From Allolobophora icterica (lineage: Eukaryota > Annelida > Clitellata > Crassiclitellata > Lumbricidae): 64,000 nt of DNA. The stretch covers positions 40,958,078 through 41,022,077 of the forward strand of contig OY744614.1 of the NCBI GenBank assembly GCA_963556255.1, read 5' to 3'. This document shows positions 1-12,184 of this stretch, one piece after another; the stretch's first letter is position 1, and each line of letters opens with the position of its first letter. Under the pieces are notes generated by a model that had not been told where the DNA came from, searched no databases, and saw only the letters and a list, made by a program, of their open reading frames with translations. The position numbers and the translations under genes were made by a program.

Positions 1-660
1 TGTTCATCAAGTCTTCGGGAGTGGAGCCATTAAGTTGCACGGACGGATGGAGCGAGTTTTGTCTATTTATATCAAAATCAATCGCCAATGTTTATTTTGA
101 GCAAACGCAGCAAAGATCTGCATTAACGTTGGTCACTGATGAGCCAGCGGTCCAGCATTGGCACGGTTCCATTACAGATTGATAACACGGTCAGGCTGAT
201 AGGAAGCTCTCGAAAATCATTGATCAGCCATTTGTATAAATGAAGCTGAACTTTTAGATATTTCAATAAACCCATAAATCATAGACAAGTTTTAAATATT
301 TTCTTGGAGAATAAATGCATTATTACAGAACACTAGGCATGTGCAAGACTTTAACGACGAGCTGCATTGGTTTCCCAGTCGCTTTTGGTACACTCTCGTC
401 GTTGAAGTGTTAATTAACTGCAAGTGAACTGCCTTTGGACCTCCAGTTCCTTGGATGATCACAAACTGGAAGAATCATTCCAAACAGAATCCTATGAGAG
501 TATCTGAGATATAATGCTTCTCTTCGATGACTGCTTTCACATGTATGTTATTTACACTGTGATTGCTATTGTAATCACAGCTGAGATTTCATCACATGAT
601 TGATCCCAATAAAATTCCATATATAGCGTGCAAAACGTGTGCCATATATACCCCCATTGG
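1..660. other. AT-rich non-coding sequence, nothing recognised
   Basis: No open frame with protein-like composition, tandem repeat or transposon end was seen. If the NtA gene at 4.2-4.8 kb continues leftward, this could be intronic. That is inference only. Confidence 0.4.
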
Positions 661-672
661 TAAACTCTCAAG

Positions 673-1060
673 ATGGCCAGTACTGGTAACTATATATATG
701 AACAAAACATTTATTTGAGTTATTTGACTTCCACAGCTGAGTGGAACGTAAGACAAATGAAGAGTTACAACAAATTGGTGGATGAAAGAAGATACCCGAT
801 AGCAACAACCAGAAGCCGCCGGAGAAAATGGATGGGCCACATAATGAGGAGAGATTTTCTCCCAAGAACTATAACTGAAGAAAGAATGGAAGGGAAAAGT
901 ACAAGGGGAGAAGACTTCCAGTGATGTTATTGGATGATGGATGGTTACAGTGAGCTGAAGGAGAGGGATAAACAACGCGAAGAAAGGCAACATTGGCCAT
1001 ATGAACAGGGAGGCAGAGAACCGGAAGAAGAAGATTTAACTTTATTTATTTACTTTTCTG
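673..1060 (+). pseudogene. LINE (non-LTR retrotransposon) C-terminal relic
   Basis: The frame from 673 to 924 has an RRRKWMGHIMRRD-type stretch followed by an R-T-I-T-E-E-R-M-E-G-K stretch and basic residues. This is the usual tail of non-LTR retrotransposon reverse transcriptases, after the thumb domain. The frame is lost near 924, and a Glu/Arg-rich remnant continues to about 1050. No reverse transcriptase core is present, so this is a 5'-truncated, decayed copy. The LINE clade cannot be fixed from the tail alone. Confidence 0.6.
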
Positions 1061-1066
1061 ACTGTA

Positions 1067-1101
1067 CATCATCATCATCATCGTCATCGTCATCATCAGC
1101 G

Positions 1102-1193
<92 letters not shown>

Positions 1194-1196
1194 TAG
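1067..1196. repeat. (CAT/CGT)n trinucleotide microsatellite
   Basis: Uninterrupted TCA and TCG triplets. The poly-Ser frame across it is a by-product of the triplet repeat. Confidence 0.95.
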
Positions 1197-1476
1197 CAAA
1201 TGAAAGGCTGAGCCAACCTCATAGGGCCAGCAGTAGGGTGTGTCTATAATTTAAAGTTTGAAAATTAATATCGGCCAGGTTGTTTTTGTGTTCCACCTTG
1301 AGAAACATTAACATTTGCCAAATTAGATGAAAATCAAAAGAGATTAAGAATTGGCGCAAAGCCCGGGAAAAATTACCACTTAGAAAACAATGTCATACAT
1401 TGTAATTCTCGAAGATCCAAACAATTTCAACACTTAAACATAAAAAATAAGGCAAAAGTAAACCAAGAACCTTCAG

Positions 1477-3199
1477 TTATTTGTCATTACTTAGTCCCTT
1501 TAGTGCTTTTGGGAATCTATTTCGATGGTATTCAACCATTTGAAGAACAAATTGTTTGTCTTCCTCATTTCGAACCAGGGCTTCATTGAAGGACTGCATT
1601 AGAGCCACTCCTCTCTCCGCTAAATCGTTCGTCACTCTTAGGGCGGATATGATGTCTTTCGCCTCATTGAACGAATGCTCTGACTCCCATTGTTGTGGAT
1701 CTCGATCAAGAAAAGCGTAATCGAATTTGAAGAGCTGGAAAAGTTTGATGGTAGAAGTGGTAAAAAAATCGGATAGCGTTTTTTAAATGGATCATGTATG
1801 GGAGGAAGCCTCTTTGGAGGTTCGTCGGATCCCTGATTGTTGCGCATGTTATAGACCATGCGCTCTTTTTCGTCGAAGGTGACTGAATCGTCAAAAAGGC
1901 TGAGGCCAACCAAGGTCTCCGACAAATGCCAAAGGTGTCGGGAAAATGCTGTTAGGGCGACCTGTGAGACTTCCTTGTCTGGGTAAGTATGGATTGCCTT
2001 CAAGAATTGAAGATCGTTCATTGGGGCTTCATTGGGTGATGTACAGGTGAACCAGTACTCCACGTAGGTTGTGGTCACAAAAAGTGAAACTCAAAGTAGA
2101 TTATTCCACATCTTTTGAGAGCAAGATTGTCGAGATGCCCTCTGGTGTTGTTGAATGGGAAACTGCTCTCTGAAAAGCCACATCTTGATTGCATAAACCG
2201 TACGCGCCATCCAACGCGCCCGGTGAAATGCCCCTGGGTACCTGAACTTTATACCTTTCGGTGGAATTCCTCCTAGGAAACTGACTGTTAGTTCTAGTAG
2301 CTCTTCGTAGTCGTCTCTGTGGTATTCAGCATTCAGCTGCTGCAGTGCGAAGGTGATGACATTCTCTCGAATTTCTTTGACTCTTTGTGCTGCGTCTTTA
2401 TCCTCCATTGCTGTGCGATACTTGGTCTGATCGATTTGCGGCCAGAAGTCACGGAAATGACTGAAGAGTTCCAATTTTGGAGACCTCACAGAATCATGCA
2501 GTGAAAATACCTTTTCCAGAACAATTTCAGAAACATGATGTCGACAGGCAAGGTTCAAGAGGTCGTTTCCTAATTCCCTTTTCCAGCTTGATGCATACGC
2601 CGCCCTTGCAACCCGTGTTACTGACCGTTGTGTCGAAATACATGGCCACAATTCTGTCTTCCGAACCCCAACTTCTGATCTCGGCCAAACACGCATCTGA
2701 CATGAAGGCAGCAGTCCCGGATTGGAGTTTGGGGATGGCCAATAGTTTGGTCACATCCTTACCAGATACCATTATTGGAAGACGATCAACGCACACTCGT
2801 CCAGTTTCTGTAAAATCTGGCATGATCTTGCCGTCTCAGTGGATAGTAAGGGAAACCTTCGGATCGAAAGATTCACGAATCTCAGCTGCTAGGGCTGCAC
2901 GGTTAACCTTCCTTGCTCGATGGATAGCAGAAGGACTGATGATCAGCTCACCAGCTGGTGCTGCATATAGATTGGATGCAGCGAGAGCAGAGAAAACGTG
3001 AGAGGCATTCCTGCTGCTGGTTTTGGTATATACGATCTAGAGCTGCTGCAACATCACGGGTAACTACAGAGATTGTTCCCTTTCGCCGCTTTGGTGGTCC
3101 AGCTGACGTTGAAGGTTCTGGTTCTCTTTCTGAGCTATTTGATGACGCCTCTTCCTCAGATGATGTTGCCAACATAGAAACCTCCGTCGCTACCGCCAT
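1477..3199 (-). pseudogene. Broken hAT-like RNase H-fold transposase
   Basis: Conserved blocks appear in order on the minus strand. An acidic/Ser N-terminal segment ends in TRDVAAALDR near 3,060. Next comes an IH-x-DGK-x-MPDF block near 2,830, then MYFDTTVSNTG near 2,640 and LACRHHVSE near 2,550. These are followed by a DDYEELLELT stretch with an FLGG-x-PP segment near 2,260-2,310, a GAFHRARWMA block near 2,210, and a C-terminal segment ending at a stop at 1,477. The D-containing FDTT motif followed by a C-x-x-H motif resembles the hAT catalytic layout. The family is a common uncharacterised protein in invertebrate genomes. A nonsense codon interrupts the IH-x-DGK block, and the blocks lie in several frames (breaks near 2,830, 2,530-2,700, 2,080 and 1,770). 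The copy is therefore not functional. The hAT assignment is inference from motif spacing. Confidence 0.7.
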
Positions 3200-3890
3200 G
3201 CTTGCACGATATCGTCATGGGCGAGGGAATTATTGTTGTAGAGAGATTGCTTCGATCGGAAACCACGACATTATCTGATTGGCGCAAACTCATTCGGGGA
3301 TCAAACACATACTCTTACCAAGGGAGACAGCAACTCGCGTTAAATACCATGCTATTGATGTAGCACCAGGTGTCTCCTCTAGAAAACCACAATAGCTTAA
3401 TTAATTACTATAATTATGTTGAAGATCGAAAACACGAAGAACAGACATCGTAACGTCTAAAATTTTGGCCAAACCGAGACAGGTCACCGGCTTCCTAATT
3501 TCGGTCGCCTTGCGCCAGTCCTAAATGTTCAGCTATCGCGATATAATTTCGGATATGGCGTTTATACGCTAATTGGCATGATAATTCGACCTGGCCGTTA
3601 AAAGATCTTTGAGCTTAAAAAATCATGTGCATCATAAAAACACCCTAGCCAGCAGGTGTCGAAACCGCTTCCTTCTGATCTTCGTTCCCGCGTGTTACCA
3701 TTCAACCATCTTCCCGCCCCATCAGCATCAAAAAGACTGATCATGTTGTTATTCATAATAGCCTTATTATAGTGGAGCTGCAGATGATTAGATCAGCTTC
3801 GAATTGGGTCCCAATAACACTTACTTCCCCCCATTTGGAAGATACTGTCACACTATTCAGCCCTACAGGATTCACTGAATTACATTCAGG
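3200..3890. other. Non-coding, nothing recognised
   Basis: Lies upstream of the transposase relic. No clear terminal inverted repeat or target duplication was found, so the 5' end of that element is undefined. Confidence 0.35.
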
Positions 3891-3893
3891 CTT

Positions 3894-3895
<2 letters not shown>

Positions 3896-3971
<76 letters not shown>
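3896..3971. repeat. (CAAT)n microsatellite
   Basis: Uninterrupted CAAT tetranucleotides for about 75 bp. Confidence 0.97.
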
Positions 3972-3972
<1 letters not shown>

Positions 3973-4222
3973 TTCGTTTATTCATACATTAAGCTGACAT
4001 AGACGCAACTTAGACAAGCTAGACTATGGAGGACATATTCTGGAGCCAAGAGTACGGGGATTTGTATAGGCAGTTGTCAGTAAGTATTCTTATACATAAA
4101 GGATGCGAGATATGTTATAGTTGCAGTCATCTTTGAGCGGCAGGGAGAAGTTATGTAATCAGAGACAATAGGCTATAATCTGATAGATACTTTCTCTACC
4201 TTCAGTTTTACTCCGTGCTCAC

Positions 4223-4796
4223 CTTTCACAGCTGCCTCGGTCTGGGCGATGTTGTTCAGCGAGATTCGGAGAAGAGAGGAATTCAGCAGCAGGTTGTCTG
4301 GAGGAACAAATCTAGCGAAGAAAATCCAAGTGTCATGCTTCCTGACGTTGCTGATGCAAATGTCGTCACGCCCGACTCCCTGGACGGTGACCACCCTGTG
4401 ACGCAGGGACGCGTACTTCCCTTCCACGAACTGAGCGGGCAGCTGGTCGACGACTGACGTACCCTTGATGATTCTCTTGACCTCGACCTCTGCGGTGTCC
4501 TGACCTTTGACCTTTCTGTCCGGCTGGACGTCCTTGACGGTTCCCGTGAAAATCAGACTGGCCGATCGGGCGTTCTCTTCGAGCGACTTCTCTTTGCAGT
4601 TCTGACGTTGAACGGCGAAGTTGTAGTACGTGCTGATGGAGTTGTCCTTGTAGAGTCCGTGACCTCTGACCTTACTGGCCGCTGTCACGTGACACGACAG
4701 AAGCAACCAAGCGGTCACCTGCCATGCAGTTACGCTCACCAGTGGCATGAGATAAGAACGCAGATTTTTTCCGCTACACATCGTGATCGACATCAT
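4223..4796 (-). CDS. First exon of an agrin-like secreted protein (NtA domain)
   Basis: The exon starts at ATG 4,796 and ends at a strong splice donor (AAAG|GTGAGC, intron from 4,222), leaving a phase-1 end. It would encode about 191 residues. Residues about 15-40 form a hydrophobic signal-peptide-like segment. The rest matches the N-terminal agrin (NtA) domain: NCKEKSLEENA, LIFTGTVKDV, DDICISNVRKHDTWIFF, then LLLNSSLLRISLNNI. In vertebrate agrin this TIMP-like OB-fold binds the coiled coil of laminin gamma-1 and anchors agrin in basement membrane. Two Cys residues (in NCKEK and DICIS) fit the domain disulfide. Reading through the donor gives only a short meaningless tail to 4,173. Phase-1 boundaries are typical of shuffled extracellular modules. 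The follistatin, SEA and LamG modules of agrin are not in the window and would lie to the left. It could also be an NtA-only protein. Confidence 0.75.
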
Positions 4797-4899
4797 TATT
4801 TACGTTGTGCAGTACATCGCCTGGAAAAATTAGACGAGATCTGAAAGATAAATCACATTGCTAAGTAGCTTGACAGCTTTGACACGTTGTGCCTCAAGA

Positions 4900-5250
4900 C
4901 AGCGGCGGCGATCTTGTTTGACAGGTGGGGGACACGGGACACTTTTGAACTGATCTGGTCAAAAAAGAGGTGAAAATGTGTTAACCTGTTTTGGTGTTTC
5001 TTCAAAATGTGGGGAAACAACTGTATACTGTGCCAGGGGCGTCTACACCATAGAAATGTTGGAGCAAATGCTCCATCCAAGAAATGGGGGAGGGGGAGAT
5101 CTGTCAGTGTGTGTGCCACCCTTGTAGGGGGAAGGAACGGGGAGGGCGGAAGAAGAGGGGGAAAAGGGACGTTGCTCCAATAACCTAGGGGGATAGACGC
5201 CCCTGTACTGTGCCCCCTCTGTTTACGGTAGGGGTCTTGTTCTCCTCGAC
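4900..5250. mobile_element. hAT-type MITE relic (CAGCGGCGGCGATC terminus) with nested MITE
   Basis: The left end resembles the inverted end seen at 43,811-43,821 (GATCGCCGCCACTG) and the end at 36,390. It is interrupted by the MITE at 5,034-5,205. The right end is not clear. Confidence 0.45.
5034..5205. mobile_element. 172-bp hAT-type MITE with perfect 8-bp TSD
   Basis: Terminal inverted repeats are CAGGGGCGTCTA and TAGACGCCCCTG. Perfect target duplications TACTGTGC lie at 5,026-5,033 and 5,206-5,213. An 8-bp duplication and a CAGGGGCG terminus are typical of hAT elements. A second copy in opposite orientation is at 29,796-29,960. Confidence 0.9.
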
Positions 5251-5545
5251 CCCCTCAAGAGGATTCAGTAGATTCTTTACATGGACCATGTCAGTAACAT
5301 GTTTATTGCTGATCTGACTTCGCCATGAAAGAGGAAACAGAAATTTTAATGTCCCCAAATCAACTGATACCACCAGCAAATAACAATACTCAAACATAAT
5401 CTCACATGTTAACAAATAGTAACATCCAACTGCTAATTAACACAACACTTTCAACATGATTTTAAACCAATCCACCCTTAGGAAATGCATCTATGATCTG
5501 CTTAATTTGGTAAATGACAGCTCCTGCACTGAAAGTCTTTATAAC

Positions 5546-5874
5546 CAGGGGAGTAACTTTGGTCTAAAAAGTGCGGTGGTACCAATTTCTTTCATACACG
5601 AAGCCAAGGCTAAATAACAAAATATTGATTGGCATTGTTTAAAAAGTGGGTACGGTACCCCCAGTGCAAAAGGTGGGGACAGGGGGTAACTTTGGTCTAA
5701 AAAGTGGGGGTACCAGTTTCTTTCATACACGAAGCAAGGCAGAGACTGCGATCTCTGGAAAGGCTCAATAATAAAATATTGATTGGCATTGCTTAAAAAG
5801 TGGGGGTTTGGTACCCCCAGTCCAAAAAATTGGGGGTACGGGTACCCCTCGTACCCCCATTAATTACGCCTATG
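5546..5874. mobile_element. 329-bp hAT-type MITE with perfect 8-bp TSD
   Basis: Ends are CAGGGGAGTAACTTTGG and TTAATTACGCCTATG (inverted CATAGGCGTAA). Target duplications TTTATAAC are exact at 5,538-5,545 and 5,875-5,882. The interior is an internal duplication of about 150 bp with GGGGGTACC motifs. Relatives lie at 33,911-34,154 and, truncated, at about 16,163-16,250. Confidence 0.88.
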
Positions 5875-6815
5875 TTTATAACAATAAACATAATTAGCAG
5901 CCAATCCAGATGTCAACAACAGTAATTATTACGCAAGAGAATTTATTTTTATCTCATAAGGGAGTATACTTACCTCACAAAACTAATAACAATAACAATG
6001 ATCAATAACAATAACAAGGTCAACAATAACAATGATAAGTTCAGTCTGTTTGTCAACTGAGTATCTGTGTAACTGCAAAAAGCCAAGATCAAACTTTAGC
6101 TGTAAGTTTCTGACCATCATATTAACCAAAGTTAACTGCTCTTGTGGACTTGGTTGAGCACTGGCAAATGTGCTAGTTTCTCCGGCTTGGCTTAAATAGA
6201 TATGAATGCAAACATGTACACATGTATGCAAATTATCAGCCCACTGCTGTTAAGACACTGACAGATAGTACATCAAATTACATTACATTACTTAGTATTC
6301 TGTTTTTTCTCAAAAATAAAAAATTCGTTTACCGTGACAAATCTTCCCATTAGTTAGCTACCGATTTTAATAAAAGCAGGTGCAAAGAAACTGGTAACTT
6401 GGTTATCAGCTTTTGCTAGCTGCAAACAAAGTCGGGATATTTCACAACACATACCTGAAACTAATATTTAAAAGCATAAGAAATGTTACTCCACATCAAA
6501 ATACATTTGTGTATCAGTGCAAACAGGCTATTCATCTATGAACCATTCTCTGAATGTTTACACGTAATACAATTCCTTTCAGTAAACATCTCGAGAGAAA
6601 GCAATGCAAATTATGCAGCACACTGCATTCCATTATATTACGTAACATTACCTTAAATGCAAAGAATACAAAATCATTGCTGTATAAGTTCATTTCTATT
6701 ATAACAGCAAAATTTTATTACATTGCTAATACATTGCAACTAGTCATATATCTGCAGCATCTTGTAGACTTTAGAGCTTCATATCTGGTTAATTTTTTTT
6801 ACATTAAAAAAACTC
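5875..6815. other. AT-rich non-coding
   Basis: Contains a short impure (AAC)n tract around 5,985-6,030. No gene or element was recognised. Confidence 0.4.
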
Positions 6816-6819
6816 CTCC

Positions 6820-7530
6820 TGGTTAAATTGCATTACAAAATGCTGTATGGTTGAATTACATTGTGAAATTCTGTATCGTTAAATTACATTGTAAAATTCT
6901 GTATGGTTAAATTACATTACAAAATGCTGTATGGTTAAATTACATTGCAAAATTCTGTACGGATAAAAAGCTACTCGTTAAATTACATTACAAAATGCTG
7001 TCTGACTAATTTACATTACAAAATGCTGCATGGTTAAATTACAATGCAAAAAGCTGTATGGTTAAATTACATTGCAAAAATGCCATATGGTTAAATAACT
7101 TTGCAAAATTCTGTATGATTAAATTACATTGCTGTATGGTTAAATTACATTGCAAAATTCTGTATGGTTAAATTACATTGCAAAATGCTGTATGGTTAAA
7201 TTACATTGCAAAATGCCACATGGTTAAATTACATTGCAACATTCTGTATGGTTAAATTATAATACAAAATGCTGTATGGTTAAATTACATTGCAAAATGC
7301 TGTATGGTTAAATCACATTGCAAAATGCCATATGGTGAAATTACATTGTAAAATTCTGTATGGTTAAATTAGAATACAAAATGCTGTATGGTTAAATTAC
7401 ATTGCAAAATGCTGTCTGGTTAAAATTACATTGCAAAATGCTTTCTGGTTAAAATTACATTGCAAAATGCTGTCTGGGTAATTTACATTAAAAATGATTT
7501 CTGGTTAATTCACATTATAAAACACTGTCT
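6820..7530. repeat. Minisatellite, unit about 28 bp (TGGTTAAATTACATTGCAAAATGC type)
   Basis: About 25 imperfect units with consensus TGGTTAAATTACATTGCAAA plus TGCTGTA. Units are most alike between 7,130 and 7,450 and decay toward both edges. Confidence 0.93.
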
Positions 7531-8054
7531 GGTTAATGCTGATGCCGTTCAGTGTGTGTTGGCAGAAAGACAATACTGCAACATTGCAACACTAAGGCCA
7601 GGTTTTGTACTCCTGTGCATGATGTCAGATTTTAAAAAGGTGCTATATAAATTATTCTGCACTGTGCTGCACTACATACATTCCAATCCTCATCTCGACT
7701 TACACATTCCTACAGTCTCTGAGCATGAATGTTGAAACAGGCAGGAGATAAACACGTACTTACCTGCCATTTGGCAAAATTTCTACATCACTTGGCAGAT
7801 TAATTCCAGAAGAACGTCAAGCTAATTTGCCTAACGATCATCATCAAACTTTCTCTTTCAGATTACCTAAACTGTTCATACCATAATACTGCATTGTCTT
7901 TCTGCCACAGAAGACTGACAACCAAACTACCAGCTATGGCTTTTCAAGGCGACAATGGTGCAGTGACATATATTCATTATTCATGCAAATAACACAATAC
8001 TAAAATATTCATTAGGCAACCCTAGTCACTCGTGTCAAGGCATTCATTTACATT
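7531..8054. other. Non-coding, nothing recognised
   Basis: No protein-like frame or transposon end was seen. Confidence 0.35.
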
Positions 8055-8410
8055 TGCGCCTAATATTACACCATCTCTGAGCGAACAAATGTAAGCTCAA
8101 AAGACACAAATCACTGGAGGCTGACTAATACTGGTGTAATATAAAAAATACTGGTGTAATATAATCATTACACCATCTCTACACTCACAAATGTAAGCTC
8201 AAAGACAGAAATCACTGGAGGCTGACTAACACTGGTGTAACATAAAAAATGCTGGTGTAATATAATCATTACACCATCTCTACACTCACAAATATAAGCT
8301 CAAAGACACATATCACTGGAGGCTGACTAGTACTGGTGCAATATAAAAAATACTGGTGTAATATAATCATTACACCAGCTCTAACCTCACAAATGAACAA
8401 TCAAAGACAC
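8055..8410. repeat. Tandem repeat, unit about 107 bp, 3-4 copies
   Basis: Each unit runs ATTACACCATCTCTACACTC, then AAGCTCAAAGACACAAATCA, CTGGAGGCTGACTA and two ACTGGTGTAATATAA blocks. ATTACACC and GGTGTAAT are inverse complements, so each unit can fold on itself. Confidence 0.88.
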
Positions 8411-8794
8411 AAATCATTGACGTTGACCACCACTAAACAAATAACACTTGACAGCGTGTCAGAAGCGAGTACTCAATCAGCATGCACAGAACGAGACGTA
8501 AATTAATGAACCCAACTACCTTGCTCTTCACTAAAACCGCATGACTGCAGCCGAGCACTTGCCAGCATCAAGCGAGTCCTCGCAGAAATTGTCTTCAGTC
8601 TTTGTACAGCGGCGAATGTGGCATCAATTATCCAGTGGCTCTCTCGCGAATGCAGGCTCCAACCGAAGCTGAGATGGATGGCAGCCATTGGAGACTACAA
8701 GCTGAAGCCACCGAACTTTGTCTCTGCATTCCTGCCAGACACAGAAGGTGAAGCTGCAAGAGCATCAGCAGACAACATGGGATTAACCGAGCAA

Positions 8795-9130
8795 TACACA
8801 CATACATACAGATATACAGAAACATACACACACATACAGAAATACAGAGACACACATACACACAAACACCCACACACAAAGTGAGATACAGAAACATACA
8901 CACATACAGAAGTACAGAGACACACATACACACAAACACACACATACATAGAGAGATACAAAAACAAACAAACACATACACACACATTACACAAACAAAA
9001 CACACAAAAACAAATAAACAGACAAAGTCTACACAACATGAACAGGAAGGCAAACAGAATGAGACAGGTAGACAGAAAACAGGTAGGCAAGAGAACACTC
9101 AGACAGGCACTTGGCCAGACAGACAGGCAG
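8795..9130. repeat. CA-rich low-complexity tract
   Basis: ACACATACA and ACAGAGACAC motifs throughout, ending in CAGACAGG repeats near 9,100. Open frames on both strands here are artefacts of composition. Confidence 0.85.
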
Positions 9131-9209
9131 ACAGAGATGCTATGAAGTAAAGAATGATTACACAAAAACGATTATCAAACAGCAAACTTCTGGAACATAT
9201 GTTTCACCA

Positions 9210-9420
9210 TAGCAATGCAGACGACTAACTTTAGTGTAAGTTGCATGCCACTAACTTTAGTGCTAGTTGCACACTACTATCTGTAGTACAGTTGCATACT
9301 ACTAACTTTAGTCAGTTGCACACCATTAACTTTAGCGTTAGTTGTACTCCACTAACTTCAGTGTTAGTTGCACGCCACTAACTTCATCAGTGTTAGTTTC
9401 AAACCACTAACTTTAGTGCT
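9210..9420. repeat. Minisatellite, unit about 25 bp (CCACTAACTTTAGTGTTAGTTGCA)
   Basis: About eight imperfect copies. Each contains CTAACTTTAGTGTTAG, which is itself near-palindromic. Confidence 0.9.
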
Positions 9421-9515
9421 GGTAATCGTTGGTAAATAATTCTTGTCATATCTTTACTGTCTTCTGGGATGTCAAGTGACAATTGACTGTTGACAATGTA
9501 AAGCATCCTGTAAGT

Positions 9516-10152
9516 GGTTCTAGGACGTTTGGTCAACGGACGATTGGTCAACGGACGGTTGATCACGGACGATTGGTCAACGGACGATTGGTCAAGCGGA
9601 CTGTTGGTCAAGGGGACTGTTGATCAAGGGTCCTTTCGTCTAGAGGACGGTTGATCAAAAATGTAAATTTTCGATATTAGAGACGCTTTTAAAATATGCC
9701 AGTTCTCTTATCAGTACAAACCACTGATAAGAGAAATCGACGACCACTAATTATCCCTAGACAGACGTGACCAATTAAGCCGTTACAAAACCAGGCATCT
9801 TTACATGCACAGCAATGAAGACTTCGCAAAGCGTAGCCCATACACAAATAAAATAAATATGGAGTGATACGATATACGTGAATTTTAGACGCTTTAAAAT
9901 ATGTCAGTTCCCCTTATCAGTACAAACAACTGCACTGGGACAGATATACGATGACCCTTTGAAATGGACGACCACTAATTATCCCTAGACAGACGAACCG
10001 ACCGATATTTTGATCAACCGTCCTCTTGACGAAAGGACCCTTGATCAACAGTCCCCTTGACGAACAGTCCGCTTGACCAATCGTCCTTTGACCAATCGTC
10101 CGTGATCAACCGTCCGTTGACCAACCGTCCTTTGACCAAACGTCCGCATACC
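9516..10152. mobile_element. 637-bp long-TIR (MULE-like) non-autonomous element
   Basis: About 145-bp terminal inverted repeats (9,516-9,660 and 10,008-10,152) are built from short GGACGNTTGGTCAA units. The element begins GGT and ends ACC. It is flanked by CTGTAAGT at 9,508-9,515 and 10,153-10,160; a C precedes both copies, so the duplication may be 9 bp. Long TIRs with 8-9-bp duplications fit MuDR/MULE or foldback elements. The interior holds a duplicated segment (CGCTTTTAAAATATG to CTAGACAGACG), and no coding sequence. Confidence 0.85.
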
Positions 10153-10160
10153 CTGTAAGT

Positions 10161-11010
10161 AGCTTGCTACTGACATTGCTACATAAATTGTGTTGATTAC
10201 AATCAGGCTTCCTAGGCTGTTTACTGTCATCTTGTACATGTATATATCCAACCGGTTGATTTTACAATAGAGTTTACTTTGAAGTTGAGATGGGTAGGAT
10301 AACTGAAGGTAAGCTTAAGTTAGGGTCATAAGGAATGTGCAGTAGTATAGTGGTTAGCATGTTCGGCTGTCACTGAGAGGTTGGGGGTAGGGGGGTAACT
10401 CCCAGCCTGGGCAGAAATCTGGTCTGAGATGTCGGCTCCACTTGAACCCCAAAGCCAAATCAACCATAATCTGTACACTTTTCGTGGTAAGTAAGATCAA
10501 ACACAGAGAGACATGACTGGTCTGCTCGCCCCCATAAGCCAAGGCTTAGAGCATGAAGTCCCTAATACTTAATAGCCATGGCTGCTTCTCAGGGCAAGCT
10601 TAACGGACTGTTCTTCTTCTTTACTTGAAGCAGCAACCCATTTGCGCTAACAATAATGACACTATATACACATTTTCCCCCATTTAATTCAATTAGAATC
10701 AGATTTACATTACACATTTAACTACTAACATAGACATGATCAATTTCTCTTTAGACTTTAGATCTCTACCCTAACCAAAATAGCAAATAATTACAATTAT
10801 AATCCAAGCATTTCTGAAGTGCCACTCTAGCAACACCTCAAGGCATTACTTGAAGGACGATGGAAAGTTGTGTCAGTGTGCATGCCAAGTTAAGTCATGT
10901 GCATGCCAAATTAAGTCATGTGCATGTCAAACTGCAGCTGACAGTGAACTGACAACTGTTAAGTAATTCAATTCACATCTGGAGGCACTGTGAAGAATTA
11001 ATAGTGAACC
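10161..11010. other. Non-coding with a tRNA-derived SINE-like segment
   Basis: 10,340-10,560 begins GTATAGTGGTTAGCAT (A-box-like) and has a CAGCCTGGGCAGAAAT block shared with the SINE at 23.9 kb. The remainder is AT-rich and not recognised. Confidence 0.45.
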
Positions 11011-11011
11011 A

Positions 11012-11153
<142 letters not shown>

Positions 11154-11311
11154 CTGAGTAGAGCCCTTGAAGAGGCGCTATATAAATTCCATGATTGATA
11201 TACATATATATATATATATATACATATACATATCTATATACACATACATGTTCAAAGTTCAATTACAAATGACGTGCATAAATATTATATATATATATAT
11301 ATATATATATT

Positions 11312-12180
11312 CTGTTTATGTATTAATGTTTATATTTCTCAGTTGAGTCACAAATGAGCAATAACTTTTAGGTTTCTAAAAGGTCTCTGCATAAATATGT
11401 AGCTACGTATAATATACAGACGCACAGACAAAGACAAATTAGGATGCTACACAGCCCAACAATATCTCTTCCGCAGGGCACTAAAAACTATCGCATATTA
11501 TAGCTACAGCAGATCTGATAGGTGGACTTAATAGCTCGATGTTATGACGTCTCAGTCTCTCAGGGCCAAAGAATTTGCCTTCAGCCATGAAACGAACGAA
11601 GGAGATGGCACAGTGCCAGGATATTCGGTGCCGCCGGGTCGAACTGAGACCTATAAAGACAAAACCCAGCTGTACAATAATTTATCTCCTCGGTCCCGCG
11701 TTGCATCTGTCGTATACCGACAAAAAGTAAACATAAAATAAACACCGGTGCAGCTCAAGTCTTTCCAGGAATTTGCCGACAAAATTTATCACCGCGCGTG
11801 GACAGAGATAAACGGAGCCCGCTGTTGCTGGATACAGTTTGGTCTCGAAATAATCTACTCAGTGACAATCGCTTATTAATCTAACAACTCAGTACCTTTA
11901 AAAATTCCCATCGACTATCAGGAGTCTATATTGCTCAGTGTGCACATGTGAATCCCACCTGCGAAGACATGCTGACATGATGTTGCCTTGTAGGCCTACT
12001 TCTTTCAATCACACTGTGGGCTGTGGCCAATCAACACCAGGATACCGCAGGACTTTTTAAGCGTCACTGGCTACTTATCCAAATCCCCCACATTAGGGAC
12101 TGGCGTGCAAGAGATTGAATCTTTTACAGGGGCTTCAAAATTCGAACAGATGATGATGATTGTTGCCACCGGCTGCTTGT
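11312..12180. other. Non-coding, nothing recognised
   Basis: Unique-looking sequence. No reliable coding exon could be defined. Confidence 0.35.
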
Positions 12181-12184
12181 TTTC

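Noticed and set aside
4173..4222. C-terminal 16 codons of the NtA frame to the stop at 4,173
   Set aside because: They lie beyond a near-consensus splice donor (AAAG|GTGAGC) and do not resemble agrin. Treated as intron.
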